NCBI GenBank assembly: GCA_029204225.1 | Contig: CM055097.1 | Span: 32,334,802-32,398,801, forward strand | Reading direction: 5' to 3' | DNA: 64,000 nucleotides | Source of the DNA: Diphasiastrum complanatum | Taxonomy: Eukaryota > Streptophyta > Lycopodiopsida > Lycopodiales > Lycopodiaceae | Part shown: in pieces, positions 41,779-54,330 of the stretch | How positions within the stretch are numbered: the stretch's first letter is position 1 | Layout: each line of letters starts with the position of its first letter | Notes under the pieces: model-generated | Told to the model about the DNA's origin: nothing | The model's database searches: none | The model's input: only the letters and a program-made list of their open reading frames with translations | Position numbers and translations under genes: made by a program

Positions 41779-41895
41779 ATGGCAGGGGTAGGGTTTCCAT
41801 CTCCACAGCACCCAACGTCCACTCACAATGGCGATGACGACGACGAGAATGTGAAACAGCTTCAGGAGTGTGCGCATGTTTATCAGTGTCTCCAG
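41779..41895 (+). CDS. Possible first exon of a small CHCH-type protein
   Basis: Starts MAGVGFPSPQHPTSTHNGDD and runs 39 codons to VKQLQECAHVYQCLQ, where CCAG|GTACAA gives a good phase-0 splice donor. In plant CHCH (twin CX9C) proteins of the mitochondrial intermembrane space a similar stretch, L-x-E-C-x-x-x-Y-x-x-L-Q, is followed at once by D-C, which would complete a CX9C motif. The second exon was not found, so the gene may have a long intron, may end outside the readable region, or may not be real. The ATG context is GGCAGATATGGC. I rate this as a lead, not a firm gene. Confidence 0.35.
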
Positions 41896-41899
41896 GTAC

Positions 41900-43570
41900 A
41901 ATTTCTCTTCTTTTATTGGCTGCTGCTTCTCGGATTCCCAAGTCCGCAAGCAGTCTTCGTGATTTCTTGTGGTCAGATTTTTAAGCTGTCTCGTTTCAGT
42001 GTTTTATTCGCAATATTCTTCAATCAATCTATCTATGGATTTGAATATGTTGTTTTCTGCATGGAAGATGTGTTTTGTTTGACAGGATTGTTTAATAATT
42101 GCACAGGATTGTTTAATAAAGACGGACAGAAATTGGAAGGCCTGCCAATCTGGTATGTATTCTGATTGTCGCTTTGAGTTTCTTTCGTTCACCAGTTTAC
42201 AAATTTTGTATAGATTTCGACATTCGTCTTTTCTAAAACCATCTCAATCAGTTGATGGATATGGACAATTTTCTTAAGAAGTTCAAATCAAGCTCCTGAC
42301 AAACATTATGAAAAAACCTAATGTTTTTGGAAATCATACGAAAATCTGGGGAAGGGGGAGAATTGCTGCCAATCCAATTATGGCTCAACCTCACAAGCAC
42401 CATGTGCAAGAGGGAGTTGGGCAAGGTCACCGAACATGTCGTATACTGGCTGATCAAATAGCACATGCATCCATGGAACTTCAAGCGAAAAGGTTGTATT
42501 GGTTATAATATTTGGTATTGGAGCAAGGAGATTATGTTTTGGTGATCTATTGTGGTATGGGACAAATTCCGATTTGTGTGGGCAAGCCTTGCTTTTGCAT
42601 TTGGATTTTTCATGGAGAGAGAAGTGTTTGCAAGGTGTGACTTTCATGGCATGTGTGCAAAGAAAACATTTTTCCCAAAGATGGGTGCCTACAAAAGAAT
42701 GCTTTGCATGAGCCTTGAGTTTTGGGTAAATTTTCCATCTAGGTGAGTAGAGAAGGATTCATAATGACCAAAATTTTGTGTTGATATGTTGATTGGTAAG
42801 CCTCCACAGATGTGAAGTGTTTGTAGGGAAGGGCATCAAATGCATGCGAAATTTTACATTCTTTCATTTGTCGATCTAGAGAGCTTGGAGAAGAGTTTAT
42901 GCTAATAAAATTGTGGTTGAAAATGGGTTAAAGTAGTGTTATATACGTCAACGGATTCAATTTCAAGATCAAATACAAGTGATGACAGCCAAAGGCGGTT
43001 CATATTTAGATGTGTTGAATCAAGTTGCAAGCAAAACCAAGTTACGTTATAACCTCACCAACAGTTTGTAAACAGGTGTACCATGAGATTTTAAGTTTTA
43101 GTGTGTTATACTCAACACTTGTGAATAACCACAATAACCAATTGATTGGCTTGTGAGAAGGATTAGATTCACAAGTAACTAGGAGGTAGACATTGATTAG
43201 TATTAGGTTAGGAATGAAAGGTAAAGATAGTGAAGTGTAGAAGTTTTACATTAAGTTGTTTGTACTACAGATTTGTAGTAGCTATAGATAATCATATGAA
43301 GTGCTTTTATGGTGATAGCATGTGTAATCAACCAAGTTCCAACACTCGTGGTAAAATTCAACAAATTGATTATTGGCATAATACATTCTGGAAAAAAATA
43401 TGTACTAGCTGAAAGAAAAGCAAAAATGGGGTTGATCATGTAGTAGCAACAAAAATAGCAAAGTCAAACGCTATAGGGACAAAGTTTGTGTGGAAGTTGC
43501 AACAACAAACATGTGTGAGGTCAAGAGGAATTTGGTAAGATGTAGGTAAGTTACAAGCTGTACCAAGTTG
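41900..43570. other. Spacer or intron, no certain feature
   Basis: Short open frames only. The frame at 42552-42746 (residues FRFVWASLAFAFGFFMEREV, then FARCDFHGMCAKKTFFPKMG) reads smoothly but I do not recognise it. If 41779 is a first exon, this may be its intron. Confidence 0.4.
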
Positions 43571-43578
43571 CAATTTGT

Positions 43579-43905
43579 GTGAATTTTAGTGATTGTTTCA
43601 AAATATGGATTGTGAAAAATTGTTCCTACAAGAGAATCATAGTTAACATTGGGAAGTGTACATTGGATGATGATGTTCAAGAAACTAAGTGTAGACTTAT
43701 TGTTTATCGTTGGTTCAAGAATACTACTCTAGTAGGAATGCATGTGAGCCTTAAAATTATTATGGGAAAGGAAAATAATGGAATATACTTGGTGTGTGAG
43801 AGTGATAATACTAGCATTTGTGGTGACTGTAAGTCAAAAGAAAGCAAAACTATTGATGGAAAGCTGTTGGAGTCTAAGATGCCTATGCTTTGTTTGGACA
43901 AGTAG
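43579..43905 (+). CDS. Unrecognised 108-residue ORF
   Basis: A frame starting MNFSDCFKIWIVKNCSYKRI with RLIVYRWFKNTTLVGMHVSL in the middle and several Cys near the end (CESDNTSICGDCKSKESK). No family recognised, no promoter or splice signals that settle it, and no second copy in the window. It may be chance or a worn element. Confidence 0.2.
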   Translation: MNFSDCFKIWIVKNCSYKRIIVNIGKCTLDDDVQETKCRLIVYRWFKNTTLVGMHVSLKIIMGKENNGIYLVCESDNTSICGDCKSKESKTIDGKLLESKMPMLCLDK

Positions 43906-44129
43906 ATTGTGGATGATAATTGTGCTTGTGGTGAAGTGAACACAAATATGTCAGATGTGGTGGGTTGGAGAACCAAAGGTTGTGTGTATATATAAATGAA
44001 GAGAATGTGATCAAAGTTTTGGTTGGTTGAATCGAGATTTAGATTGGCTAGAATATGTGCTAGTGATCAGTGACCCCTAAATTTTGTCGTTTAAAGTCTG
44101 GCGATAAACATTATGTGATTGAAGACAAA

Positions 44130-44210
44130 TGCTTAGTTAAGCTACAATTAGCTATGAATGAAGATGATTTGATCAGCTTCATTCATAGCTAAGATTAACT
44201 TAACTAAGCA
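44130..44210. repeat. Foldback hairpin with 34-base arms and 13-base loop
   Basis: Left arm 44130-44163, right arm 44177-44210. The outer 12 bases (TGCTTAGTTAAG / CTTAACTAAGCA) and the inner 15 (TAGCTATGAATGAAG / CTTCATTCATAGCTA) pair perfectly. A seven-base block between them holds four mismatches, so 30 of 34 positions pair. It could be a small foldback element or a miRNA-like precursor. No terminal target duplication was made out. Confidence 0.85.
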
Positions 44211-44219
44211 TGATTTAAT

Positions 44220-47200
44220 TGTTTTAGTATAGATCGACTTGTTCTATAGTTCACTTTAAGGTGTACAAGGGTTGTGGCAATCACAATTGGTCTTCATTGG
44301 AAATGAAAGTGTGGATGTCAAGAGTGAAATGTTGTTTACAGCAACACATGTGAAGCATTGGGAAATGAGGTATTATGATATATTTCATGCACATTGAATT
44401 TAACATGCAGGACAGGTGAGCTATATGTGTCTTCCATGAGGATCTACATTAGCTTCTACCAAAAATTTGAACATTTTGGAATATTCGTCTTAGAGAATCC
44501 TTTGTACTTTCAAAGTTTCAACAATATAATCATTAAGGGTGATTTTGAAGATAATGATTATTTTGTTTAGTCTAGATGTATCATTTGCATTCATGTCAAA
44601 TATTAGTTGTATTTCGATATGCCAATGTCTTAAGTAAACTAGTTGCTATTTAGGGCCCATCCATTTTATATATTCCACTAAAGGGGGCCCAAGTGCTAAG
44701 TCTTAAATGTCTTATAAGGTCTAAGTTTTAGGTCAAACACGAGATGCTTTTAGTCAAGGTGCAGCCAACTCGATCATTAATGGGCCCTTGTAGTAAATTG
44801 AGGTGCTACAATGAAGGCAAACTTGGCATGTGGAAACTTTAGATCCTATAATCATTGTTGAAACTCGTGGGGTCTTAATAACGCATAGATAGAGGGTATT
44901 GCGAGCAAGTGTAGTGAGGATGGAGCATCATGTGTTGTTGCGTCCTTTGTGTGTGGGTCTTCCCTTCCACATGTGCCATGGTAAGTCTTTAAACCATCTC
45001 TTTAAACCACTTTTAAGATTGTGGATGTGCATCTTAGGATTTTTTTTTTCTAGTTTTGCAATGCATTGAAACTAATGTTCAATAGATGTGGAGTTGTTGG
45101 TTTGCATGCATTATATACCCGTACTATGAAGGATGATCACGGGATGATGTTTAATAGTTAATAGATTTGTTCTCAAGGAGCAAAGCTAGGAGGTTGTAAG
45201 TCAAAAAATTTGATTAGTTGATGGTTGATGGTTGATCTAAGCCTACTAGGGTGCAAGGCGATTGTGAATATGTTGACCAACTTTGGTTCAAATTAGGCCT
45301 TTTCCTTTGCACTGATGGCTAAAATTTGGAAAAACGAAGTATGGATCTAGTAGGATCATATATTCTCCTTCCGTATATGTACTGTTGCTCATACAAGCCG
45401 TTAAATGCCCAAACATTCTAATATGCATCTACACGTGGAGAAACAAGATAATGGTTCTAGTAGAACCATGTAGTGTTCTTTTATATGTGTACCAATGCTC
45501 ATGGAACCTGCTATATGCCCAAACATACGGTCCACACACATATGGATGCAACATTGCACACCATGTGTGTGTGTGTGTGTATGTATAGACTATTTTCTAG
45601 ATATAGGAGCTTGTCTAACTAGGATAGAAAAGACACATAATGAAGCAGGTGTGCATAACTTAAGAATCGCTTAAAAAATAGTTCCTCAATCTAAATAATG
45701 TAATTGCAAGAGAAGCTTACGTGTCCAAATTTTCTAAGCTAGTGTATGATGAACTTTTGAAAATTTTGTTTTAGATATCAATGCATGAAACATTCTAAAA
45801 ATGTGTGCTGACTCCAGCCTAGAATCAAAATGTAGACTATATTTTATTAGAAATGAGACACTGGATTACATCAAAACCAATGACACATCATCCAGGAAAG
45901 TGGGCTTACATCTTTTCTATGATGTATGACAAGTAGTATGACCTTTTGTGCAATGTGTCCACAATAGTTATTCAAGTGTTAATGTGACTAGCATGACGTG
46001 GTGCACATTTTCTTGCAAATATGAGTATAGTATCAATATGCATGGAATATAGGCTTATCATTTTGAGACTGTTCTAGTCTTTAGGAATAAGGAAAAAGCT
46101 TATAAAAAATGTTGGGTTGTCTGACTTGTAGCATTTGTCTGAAAGACAGAAGTCAAAGCTTTAAAAGTGTGCCACGAACTCAAGTTCAAGCAATTGAAGA
46201 CATTTGACAGTTTTGGCAAGACTCCCTCATCATAAGCAAGTGCTCTTCTTTTGTTAAGATAGTGTAGAGATTGTTAAAAGAAGTTGAATCAAGGATGCAA
46301 TTGAGAAAAAATTGGTGTCCTAAGTTCAACAATAGCTTTGTAGGTTTATCCTCCATATTCTTTTCTTACGAAAATATCTTGTTGAGGTAATGTTCTCACA
46401 AGGATGAAAATTTGTCCTCTTACCTTGGTTTTTTTTTAATGTATTGAATGCATAATACAGTGAAAGAAAAGTTGATTGATAGGCTTTCCATGTGACTTCT
46501 TTCTTATGCTTACATTTCTAAACACTTTCTTTGTTTGGATGCATTCAACTTGTCCTTGAATAGTTTGATTTCTAGATTGTAATTGTGAGGTTAGTTAGTG
46601 AAAGGCAGGTGAATTTTTAAACTCTTTGCTTTTAAGTCAAGTTTTGAAGTTTTAAAAACCTTATGCCTTGTGCCCACAAGAGCGTGTGATAATTTTAGAA
46701 AAAAATGAAGGTTAGAATCTTGCCTGTGGTAGGAATATATGCATACCAAGGTGTCCTTTTGATCGAGTATTGAGATGGTTCTTTTGTTGCAATTTATTGC
46801 TCTGTTGTTGGTTGTACCATTTAGAGAAGGTATATGGCAAGTACTACTGTCTATTGCAATCTGAATTTTATTGATTCTGAAGTTTGAAATTGTGAGAAGT
46901 ATACTAAAAATAAAGTAAATAAGACGTCGTTAGGAAGTCATTGATATTGAGAAAATCTATGTTCTCACAAATTAATGTAAGCTTCAAAAATTTTTGATTT
47001 ATTGAAGTATGGATGTTACCTTTTTTTGTTTGTCATAAGTGGCTTGATATTAATACTTGCCTAGTTGATCTATTACAAAGTAGCTCTTAGCTTACTACGT
47101 TCAATTAGTTGGCTTAATGCTGCTTGGTATTATCAAATTGTGGGATCACAAATATTCAAACTTGGGTGGGCGAGCCCCAAGAACTCTGCACCAACTCACC

Positions 47201-48280
47201 ACATGCGGGAAGATTGCCTTTGTAAGGTGTAAGTTTGATATGCTTGAGTCATACATTTGTGATTTTCTCTTCAGCTTGCATTTTCTGGTTGTTGTTCATA
47301 AATTCTTATGAAAGCATCCCTTTTCGCAAGGGAGGAAGTGGGTCTCAACTCTTTATATGATTCATTGTTCGATATGTAGTGGATGCTATAGTCCTTGACT
47401 TCATGTTGCAAGGATTTTGAGAGAAAACCTATTTTGTATGTTTTTGTTTACATTTGTTGGATTTTGGATTTGATAGGTGCATTAGCTTCTCATTAAATAG
47501 TTGAAAGGGTTACCAATTTTGTGCAATTCGACCTTTAAGATAGGTTGGAAAATCCTCTTTTGATAGTTTAGGAGAATTTGTCTTTGTACTTTCTTGTGGA
47601 CTCTTTATATCTCTATGTTCCTTACAATAGGGTGATTGTAATGCACTTTACAACTTGTCAATCAAGTTTTAAATATTGAAATATGAAAGGTTCAAGGTTT
47701 AGGGCAATATTGGGACTTATTTTTTTCATTTGTTCCAATCATTTTTTATAATCAGATCGAATCATGAAATTTCTTATGGCAAGGCACCAAGAATCTCATC
47801 CTTTTTTGAGCAAGATTTAAAAAAGTGATCAAGATTTCAATATTTATTGTTTGCAAGTGCTTTATCTCTTTCAAATATGACATGTTCGACATGTTATATA
47901 TGAGTGAGTTTCTTACTGTTAGAGGCTACACAAGATTGTATTCCCTCAAGGCTTCTTGAAAGATTTCAACCACCGTTTACTAGTTTTTTGGGGTCAATAA
48001 TCCCCATAATACGTGCTCATTTGCATTATCTAAGGATGGTTTATCTTTGCTAAAGTTCTCAACTCTAATTCAATTGTTTTGGTGATAGACAAGCTTCAAA
48101 CCAAACACTTACCACTTCATAGTTTGCCAAGATTCCATCATTAGAAAACACTTGAGCCTAAAAAAGGCCTTTTAAAAATATGCTCTTTATTTCTTTTCAA
48201 AATTTTCTTACACATGGCCCAATCAAAATACTCAAGTTTGAAATCTACATAATGCTATTTGTCAGGTAAAAAATTGTAGC
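44220..48280. other. Long spacer without recognised genes
   Basis: AT-rich, no convincing coding frame. It contains a (TG)8 run at 45564-45580 and a block at about 47140-47176 that matches 10980-11018 (TGGGATCACAAA and CTTGGGTGGGCGAG). Confidence 0.5.
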
Positions 48281-48411
48281 TTTTTAATCATACCTCCGAT
48301 TGAGACAATTATAGTCAAAGTTTTAACCATGCTTGAAACCAATATCATAGTTGACCAAAAATTTTGATTGCCCATAACTTTTTAATTGTAACTTAGAATT
48401 GTGTTATGTAG

Positions 48412-48454
48412 GGTGCCATTAAAAAGCTCTCGTCAAGGGCTTTTTAATGGCACC
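48412..48454. repeat. Perfect 16-bp inverted repeat with 11-base loop
   Basis: Arms GGTGCCATTAAAAAGC (48412-48427) and GCTTTTTAATGGCACC (48439-48454). An outer ATTGAGAC (about 48300) and GTCTCAAT (about 48463) may extend the symmetry over some 170 bases, as in a small foldback transposon. Confidence 0.85.
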
Positions 48455-48479
48455 ATTATCGTCTCAATTCTAATTTGGC

Positions 48480-49990
48480 CTTCAAAAAAATATAAATTGT
48501 GTGTTTTAAGATTGAGTTGAGATTTATATAATTGAGTGAGCTATTTTTGTGATGACTTTAATTCTAAATTTCTAAAAATTTATGCACATTCAAATACTTC
48601 AATCCATTACAATATTGTGCAAACTATTGATTCTTGTCTACAAAGCAATGTTCCAATGATTGTAGTAGCTAGAAACTTTAAAAAGTAAATTGTAAAGAGA
48701 ATAAGCAAAAGTATTATGTTATTTCCAGCATGTAGACTAAGTTAGAAGAATCAATTATTCTTTTGAATCAACTAAAGCTTCATCATCAATAAAAAAAACA
48801 TGCTCATCGAGTCTTCTAGATTGTCTTATGCTCTTGACAATCCTCATGCATGAGCACATGACAATGAATTTGGACTTGATTCTTCTAACACATATTTGAA
48901 ATGCTCACTATGGTCTCAAAGAGTCCAATTCAATAGCATTTGGTCAAAATTCAAAAAGCATAATATTCATTTAAAGACTCGTCTAGCGATTTCTCTCAAC
49001 TTCAAACTAAAAAAAAAAATGACAAATGAGAAGCATTCAACGAAAAACATACATAAAAAAATCTCAACAAACTAATATATGTCAAAATATAGGCAATTAT
49101 ATCTCTATATTTTTTATCCATGAAATACACTCATCATAATCCATACCAAACAGAAGAATACTTGTCTTTTATCCAACCAAAATAGATGTCCCAATAGTTT
49201 TTGAACTATTTCTTCATAGTAAAGAAGTTTTACCCTTCAATTGGATATGCACTTCATGAACCTTTTCAAAATGAAAATCTTTAATGAAATTGAAAGCTGG
49301 AATGGCCTTCAAGGGCCCAAAAGCCTTTGGACCTTTTCACTTTTGTTTTGGTTGTTGATTTCAATCCAAGGATTCACCCTCACTCCAGTGGTCCACAAAG
49401 ATCTTGTGTGTCGAATTGGATTCTTGGAAGCATGAGAGATTCTTTAACGCAGATTGCATAGCCTCTGCGATGTTTTTGTCTTTTCTTTTTCTTTGGTGAT
49501 TTGTGTTAGGACTCTAAAAACCCTAAAAATCATGCCACTATCTTTCTACCCTATCTTCTCTCTCCACAATCTATGCCTTCGAGCAGCCATACCATGTATG
49601 TTTTGAAATTGCCCTGACATGTTTGAGGAATAGTTAGAATTTCTATCAATAAAGTTGTTGAAAAAAGACAGATACTTTTTCTTGGAAATCCTAAAAGTGC
49701 TAATGTTCAAATTAGCCACAGTGCTTCTTAGTACACTATTTTTTTTTTGCAAATACCTTGCTCCAGCCTAGAACAATTGTTCTGACTCAAATTTCACCAA
49801 ATTCCACTAAGTATTAAGCAAGAATGAGTGATTTGTAGTGTTTCAAAGCTACCAAACTTGCTTGTAACGAAGAGATCGCTCAGCTTGTTAAGAAATCGTT
49901 TAACTTTTTCATGAATGCAAGGGATTTGACTTTGTTCATTCCTATTCAGTCTAAAGAATCTATCATGCCAACGATGATTCTCCCTGCCAC
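48480..49990. other. Spacer without recognised genes
   Basis: AT-rich with short frames only. It ends at a minus-strand primer-binding site. Confidence 0.45.
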
Positions 49991-49994
49991 CAAG

Positions 49995-50006
49995 GCTCTG
50001 ATACCA
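49995..50006 (-). other. Primer-binding site of a minus-strand LTR element
   Basis: GCTCTGATACCA on the plus strand within AAGGCTCTGATACCAAGTC. An LTR should lie to the right of 50006 and gag to the left, but neither was recognised. The Copia fragment at 50310-50580 may be connected. Confidence 0.6.
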
Positions 50007-50309
50007 AGTCAACAGATCGACAACGAAATTGGCAATTTCCTACAGATCATCAGTATGAAGAAAAAAAGCATAAGAACCACTTCTCACAAGCTACATAGCA
50101 ACTGTAACCTACTAAATACAAGCCAAATACCAATCAGGGCTTTTATTAGGTAGTAGCTCGTCAGTCTAGCAATCTACAAAGAGAAATTAAAATCATAAAA
50201 GAAACAGTTATTGTTTGCCATTTTAATTATACCATCTTGCATACCACTTGAATTTTGCTTTTCCCTTCTCATAATAAGTGAGCCTCATAGGCTTGAACCT
50301 TCTTGTAGA

Positions 50310-50580
50310 TTACATTTTTGAAGCAATTGCAATTTGAGGTTGCTCCTCTTCAATCCTGCTTGACTTCTTTTGGATCTCAACAATATTTGGCATGCTAGAT
50401 TGAACATTTGAAGCATGATCAAGCATATACATGTTTGACTCATCAAATATTGCATCTTGAAACATTAGAATCTTATTGGAAGAAAGAACAAAGATTCTAA
50501 ACTCCTTGCTTAACTCACCATATCCAATCATTATATCCAATCAATGAATTCGAATCCACTTTGGTCCTAGAATAGAGTTG
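50310..50580 (-). pseudogene. Copia integrase C-terminal fragment
   Basis: The minus strand reads MIGYGELSKEFRIFVLSSNK and FQDAIFDESNMY, matching the family pattern (I-x-x-G-Y-S-x-x-S-K-G-Y-R, then R-D-V-x-F-D-E) between the integrase core and reverse transcriptase. No adjoining domain is readable. Confidence 0.75.
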
Positions 50581-50599
50581 ACTCTCAACGAAAGTATCA

Positions 50600-51950
50600 A
50601 ACAGCATGTTTTTCAAGACAGATCCAAGTGTATCTAGTATGAATATTAATGAAAGTGACATTCAATTTTACACCTTAAGAGAGAAATGTGAAATAAATGA
50701 CATGAATTGGATCTAATCCATCTACAAGAGGGATTGGATGCATTGCTATCATCATCTCCATCATTGAATGCAAGCTAGTAATGACACAATCTTGATAACA
50801 AGCAAGAACAATAAAACATCCAAGTATAAATTGTTCAAAGAGGCTTCACACATGTGAAGTACAACCTGTTATATGGACTTAGAGCAGAGAACAAAGTACA
50901 AGTGATCATAAATGCTTTGGACACAACAAATTGCATGCAAAAGAGAGATCTAGATAAGCTTGATGAAAAATCTTGAATTGTTCTTGAAACTGTGTACATA
51001 ATGAGCTCCAAAATGAGTTTATACATCAGCATGAGGCTTGGACTAATTTGACATGTTTCACACATTTGAGACTTGTCCTTTTCATCTGACCAAATTCTTA
51101 TACAAATGTGTAGTCATCCAAGCAAATTGCATCAACTCAAAAAACTTAAAACAATGAAACATATTAGTCAACTTATGATTTAAATGATGAGCCATACTAG
51201 TTAACTTCGAAAGATAGTTATAAATAGTAACCACATGGTCAAATTATGGTTTTGTTAAGCAATTCTTGTTCACCTATAGTCAAGCGTGATCATTCATGAA
51301 TGGATTGAATTTTTATCAAATGCTAAAGAGGTCCATTTGTGAGTAAGGAGAAATTTTGGCTTTCAAAGCATGGCGACAACAGGGAGAACAAGATCCACAT
51401 TTGACTTCTTCATTGTTCACAACAAGAAAGATGAAGACGGAATATGGATACCATAAAACTACATCAAATACTTTAGGGTATCGAAGCATCCTTCATCAGA
51501 AGGGATAAGATCTTATTGATTATGATTTTTATTTTATTTTAGAGCATCCCTTAGAGCGCAATCCATTTTTGAGGTATTAGCTCAGCATGTTTATATGGAT
51601 TCCGAGATCACTGTGCAATATTTGAATCCTCATGATCATCCTTGTGTGTTTTATTTTTTTCTTTGTTCTTCGTTTATTTGTTTTCATCTTCTATCTTGAA
51701 TTTTATAGTCTTATGGGTCTTATTGTGCTCTTGCATGCTTGAATGAAGAAATATGACAAGTGATAATATATTTAGGTAATTTCTTTGACAATATATTTTT
51801 ATTGTTTCTAACAGTGTCTTCTTTTGCAAGAAATGTATACAAAAATGTCTTCCATATACCAAATGAAGAATTGATCGACTATTCAAAGATGGGTCTTGAA
51901 GAATAAATGATTGATGGTTGGCGACAATTATCTAATCGTGAATACTGAAA
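50600..51950. other. Spacer without recognised genes
   Basis: No coding frame or element of note. A GAAAGTGACATTC / CATGTGAAGTACAACCTGTT stretch near 50660-50870 faintly resembles the Copia LTR termini but is too worn to call. Confidence 0.4.
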
Positions 51951-51958
51951 AGCGAATA

Positions 51959-52187
51959 TCTTGAATATTGATCATGATTATTGTAAATATTGATCGTGAA
52001 TATTGTGAATACTCGTGAATACTGATCGTGAATATTGTGAATGGTTATTGTGAATATTGATTGTGATTATTGGGAATACTCATGATTATTGTAAACACTG
52101 ATCATGATTATTGTGAATATTGATCGTAAATACTGAAATATTTTGGATACTAATTGTGATTATTGTGAATATTGATCATGAACATTT
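51959..52187. repeat. AT-rich tandem array (GTGAATATTGATCGTGATTA type)
   Basis: About ten imperfect units of 20-25 bases made of TTGTGAATATTGATCGTGA with variants (ATTGTAAATATTGATCG, ACTCGTGAATACTGATCG). Unit length and order vary, as in an old minisatellite. Confidence 0.8.
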
Positions 52188-52189
52188 TT

Positions 52190-54175
52190 GAGTCATTGCC
52201 AACTTCAAAATTCCAAAATGACGAACATATTTCGTAATCAAAATATTAAACCCATTGTAAGAAACTATCACCAAATGAAGATTACCTGTTAATCGGCAAA
52301 TCATTGTATACACAATTCCTATTCTTTTTGAATCTCAATATGCAATCTTAGTTCTACAATTGTAAAAACTTTAACTGCTTTCGTGGTAGTGATTGTGATA
52401 GTGTAAGCTCTTGCAACTTAAAATGTTAAAGAAGAACAAATGAATCGACATGATAACTTAACTTACCGATACTTATCCTTTAGCAAAAAAGCTAATAAAT
52501 GCATTTGTTTGAATCTCAAAGAAAATATCACAAATATGTAGGCAGATTGTTTTCAAACGTTGAAACAAACTAATATAAAAAAAATTTATTATAAAACACA
52601 AACTTATAAAAAACATAGAATACTTCAAATTAAAAGTATATGACAATATGCAAATTAGATATGAATCGCTTGAAAAGTGCATTGTATCCTATTTATCTTG
52701 TCATGCTCTCATGCTACTTAACTTACATAGCAACAGATTGATGCTACCGCATGCAAAAGCAAAGAATTGATCATCTGTGTGTGCATCTTACTATTATTTT
52801 TCACAAGGCTATGGTGCAGATTACCAAGCTAAATACTTTGCCCTATAAACCTTAATTGACCTCCAAGATCTGTGGCAGTTTTCACTTTCATCTAATTGGT
52901 GTTAGATTGGAAAGCAGAAAGGAGCAAGAGTCTTTTCTAGGACAACTTTGTTTGGTTAATTGTGTTGCTTGATACAATGGAATAATAATCATCAACTGAT
53001 CATGCTAGATCTCTTTGTGTGAAGTCAGTAACAAGCTAGTCTTTAGCAATTTTGGACTTACAAGTCCAAACTCGTCTTCTAAAAGACAGAAAGATGAAAG
53101 ATTGAAGTTTATATTGCTTTTACCGAATTTTGTTATTATCTATCGAAAGTTTAAATGTATGTATGTGCGTTATTATTGTGGTATTATGTAATGAAGGCCT
53201 TGCCATAATTTGAAATTGTTGGATTAACCAAAAAAAAATCATGAACAAAATTTATAAAACATTGCTTGTAAAACTTAAGAACAACCATCCAAATTTTACT
53301 AAGCTATTTTTTTACATTCTTTTAATCTTCACAAGAAGTTGAAATACGACAATATGACATGGCAAAGCCTTTGTGGTACAATACCACATCATACTTGTTT
53401 TATTGTTGGTGAACTCTCAAACCATCTCAACGGATGATGTACACGAGCTTAGTATTTCTTGAGACATGATGTGAATGCCACACAAGGGGTTACTGAACGG
53501 GAGTGAGATGAAGATGGAGTGGGTGTGATAAGGGGTGTTGTAATCTCGGAAGTGGTGAAGGTGGATAGATGGAAGGGGCTGGATGGATCAAAATTCCTTT
53601 GCTCATTACTGTCTTTTGAAAGCACTTTTGTTAGCAAAGTTTTCCATTTGACGTTTCTTGCAGCTGTTTGAAATTTTTTTTTTTTTTGGACTTAAGACAT
53701 GGCTCGTAATCGTTGTTGGAAATCTCTAACATCCTTGAGTTCGTTGCTTCAAATGCCAATCTATATCAATGGTATGTTGTAGATGGCGTAGATTTGTCTG
53801 CTTCACGAACACAAAGGTACTAAGCTACTATAGTTGGTAAACTATTGTCTCCGAAAATACTTTGTTGACAGAGATCCCCTCTTTTGACATTCTTGTGCCA
53901 CTTCAACTTCGCACAGTTTGAGAGCTCTTTGAATTGTAGCCATTGTATCTAGAGACTTGTATAACCGTTTTTTTTTTTTTCATACACATAGTCATGTGCT
54001 TTGGAGTTATCAAGAAGCTGATCTCTTTTGCGACGACACGACTGGCATTTTATTGGTGAGAGCCTCTATCGTTCTTGCTTTATTCCTTTGGAGCTTTTAA
54101 ACAACATCAGTGGTCTGCTGCAGATGTCGTAGAGTTGTTTGCTTTACAAAGTGTTTCAATTCATAACCCAAAGCA
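52190..54175. other. Spacer without recognised genes
   Basis: Short frames only, several homopolymer T runs (for example 53670-53687 and 53970-53980). Nothing else identified. Confidence 0.45.
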
Positions 54176-54330
54176 AGTTCAAATCGATCCATCAGGTAGA
54201 AATGAGGTCTTGAAACAAGGATGGGAGAAGTGAGAAGAAGTTTCAAGATTGACCATATGGTGGAATATGAGGGAATGAATGGATGGAAAAAAGGAATGAG
54301 ATACGTATTGTATTAATATAACCAACAAAA

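Noticed and set aside
42552-42746. Frame FRFVWASLAFAFGFFMEREV as a membrane protein exon
   Set aside because: Reads smoothly but has no recognised family, no clear splice sites and an overlapping frame of equal length.
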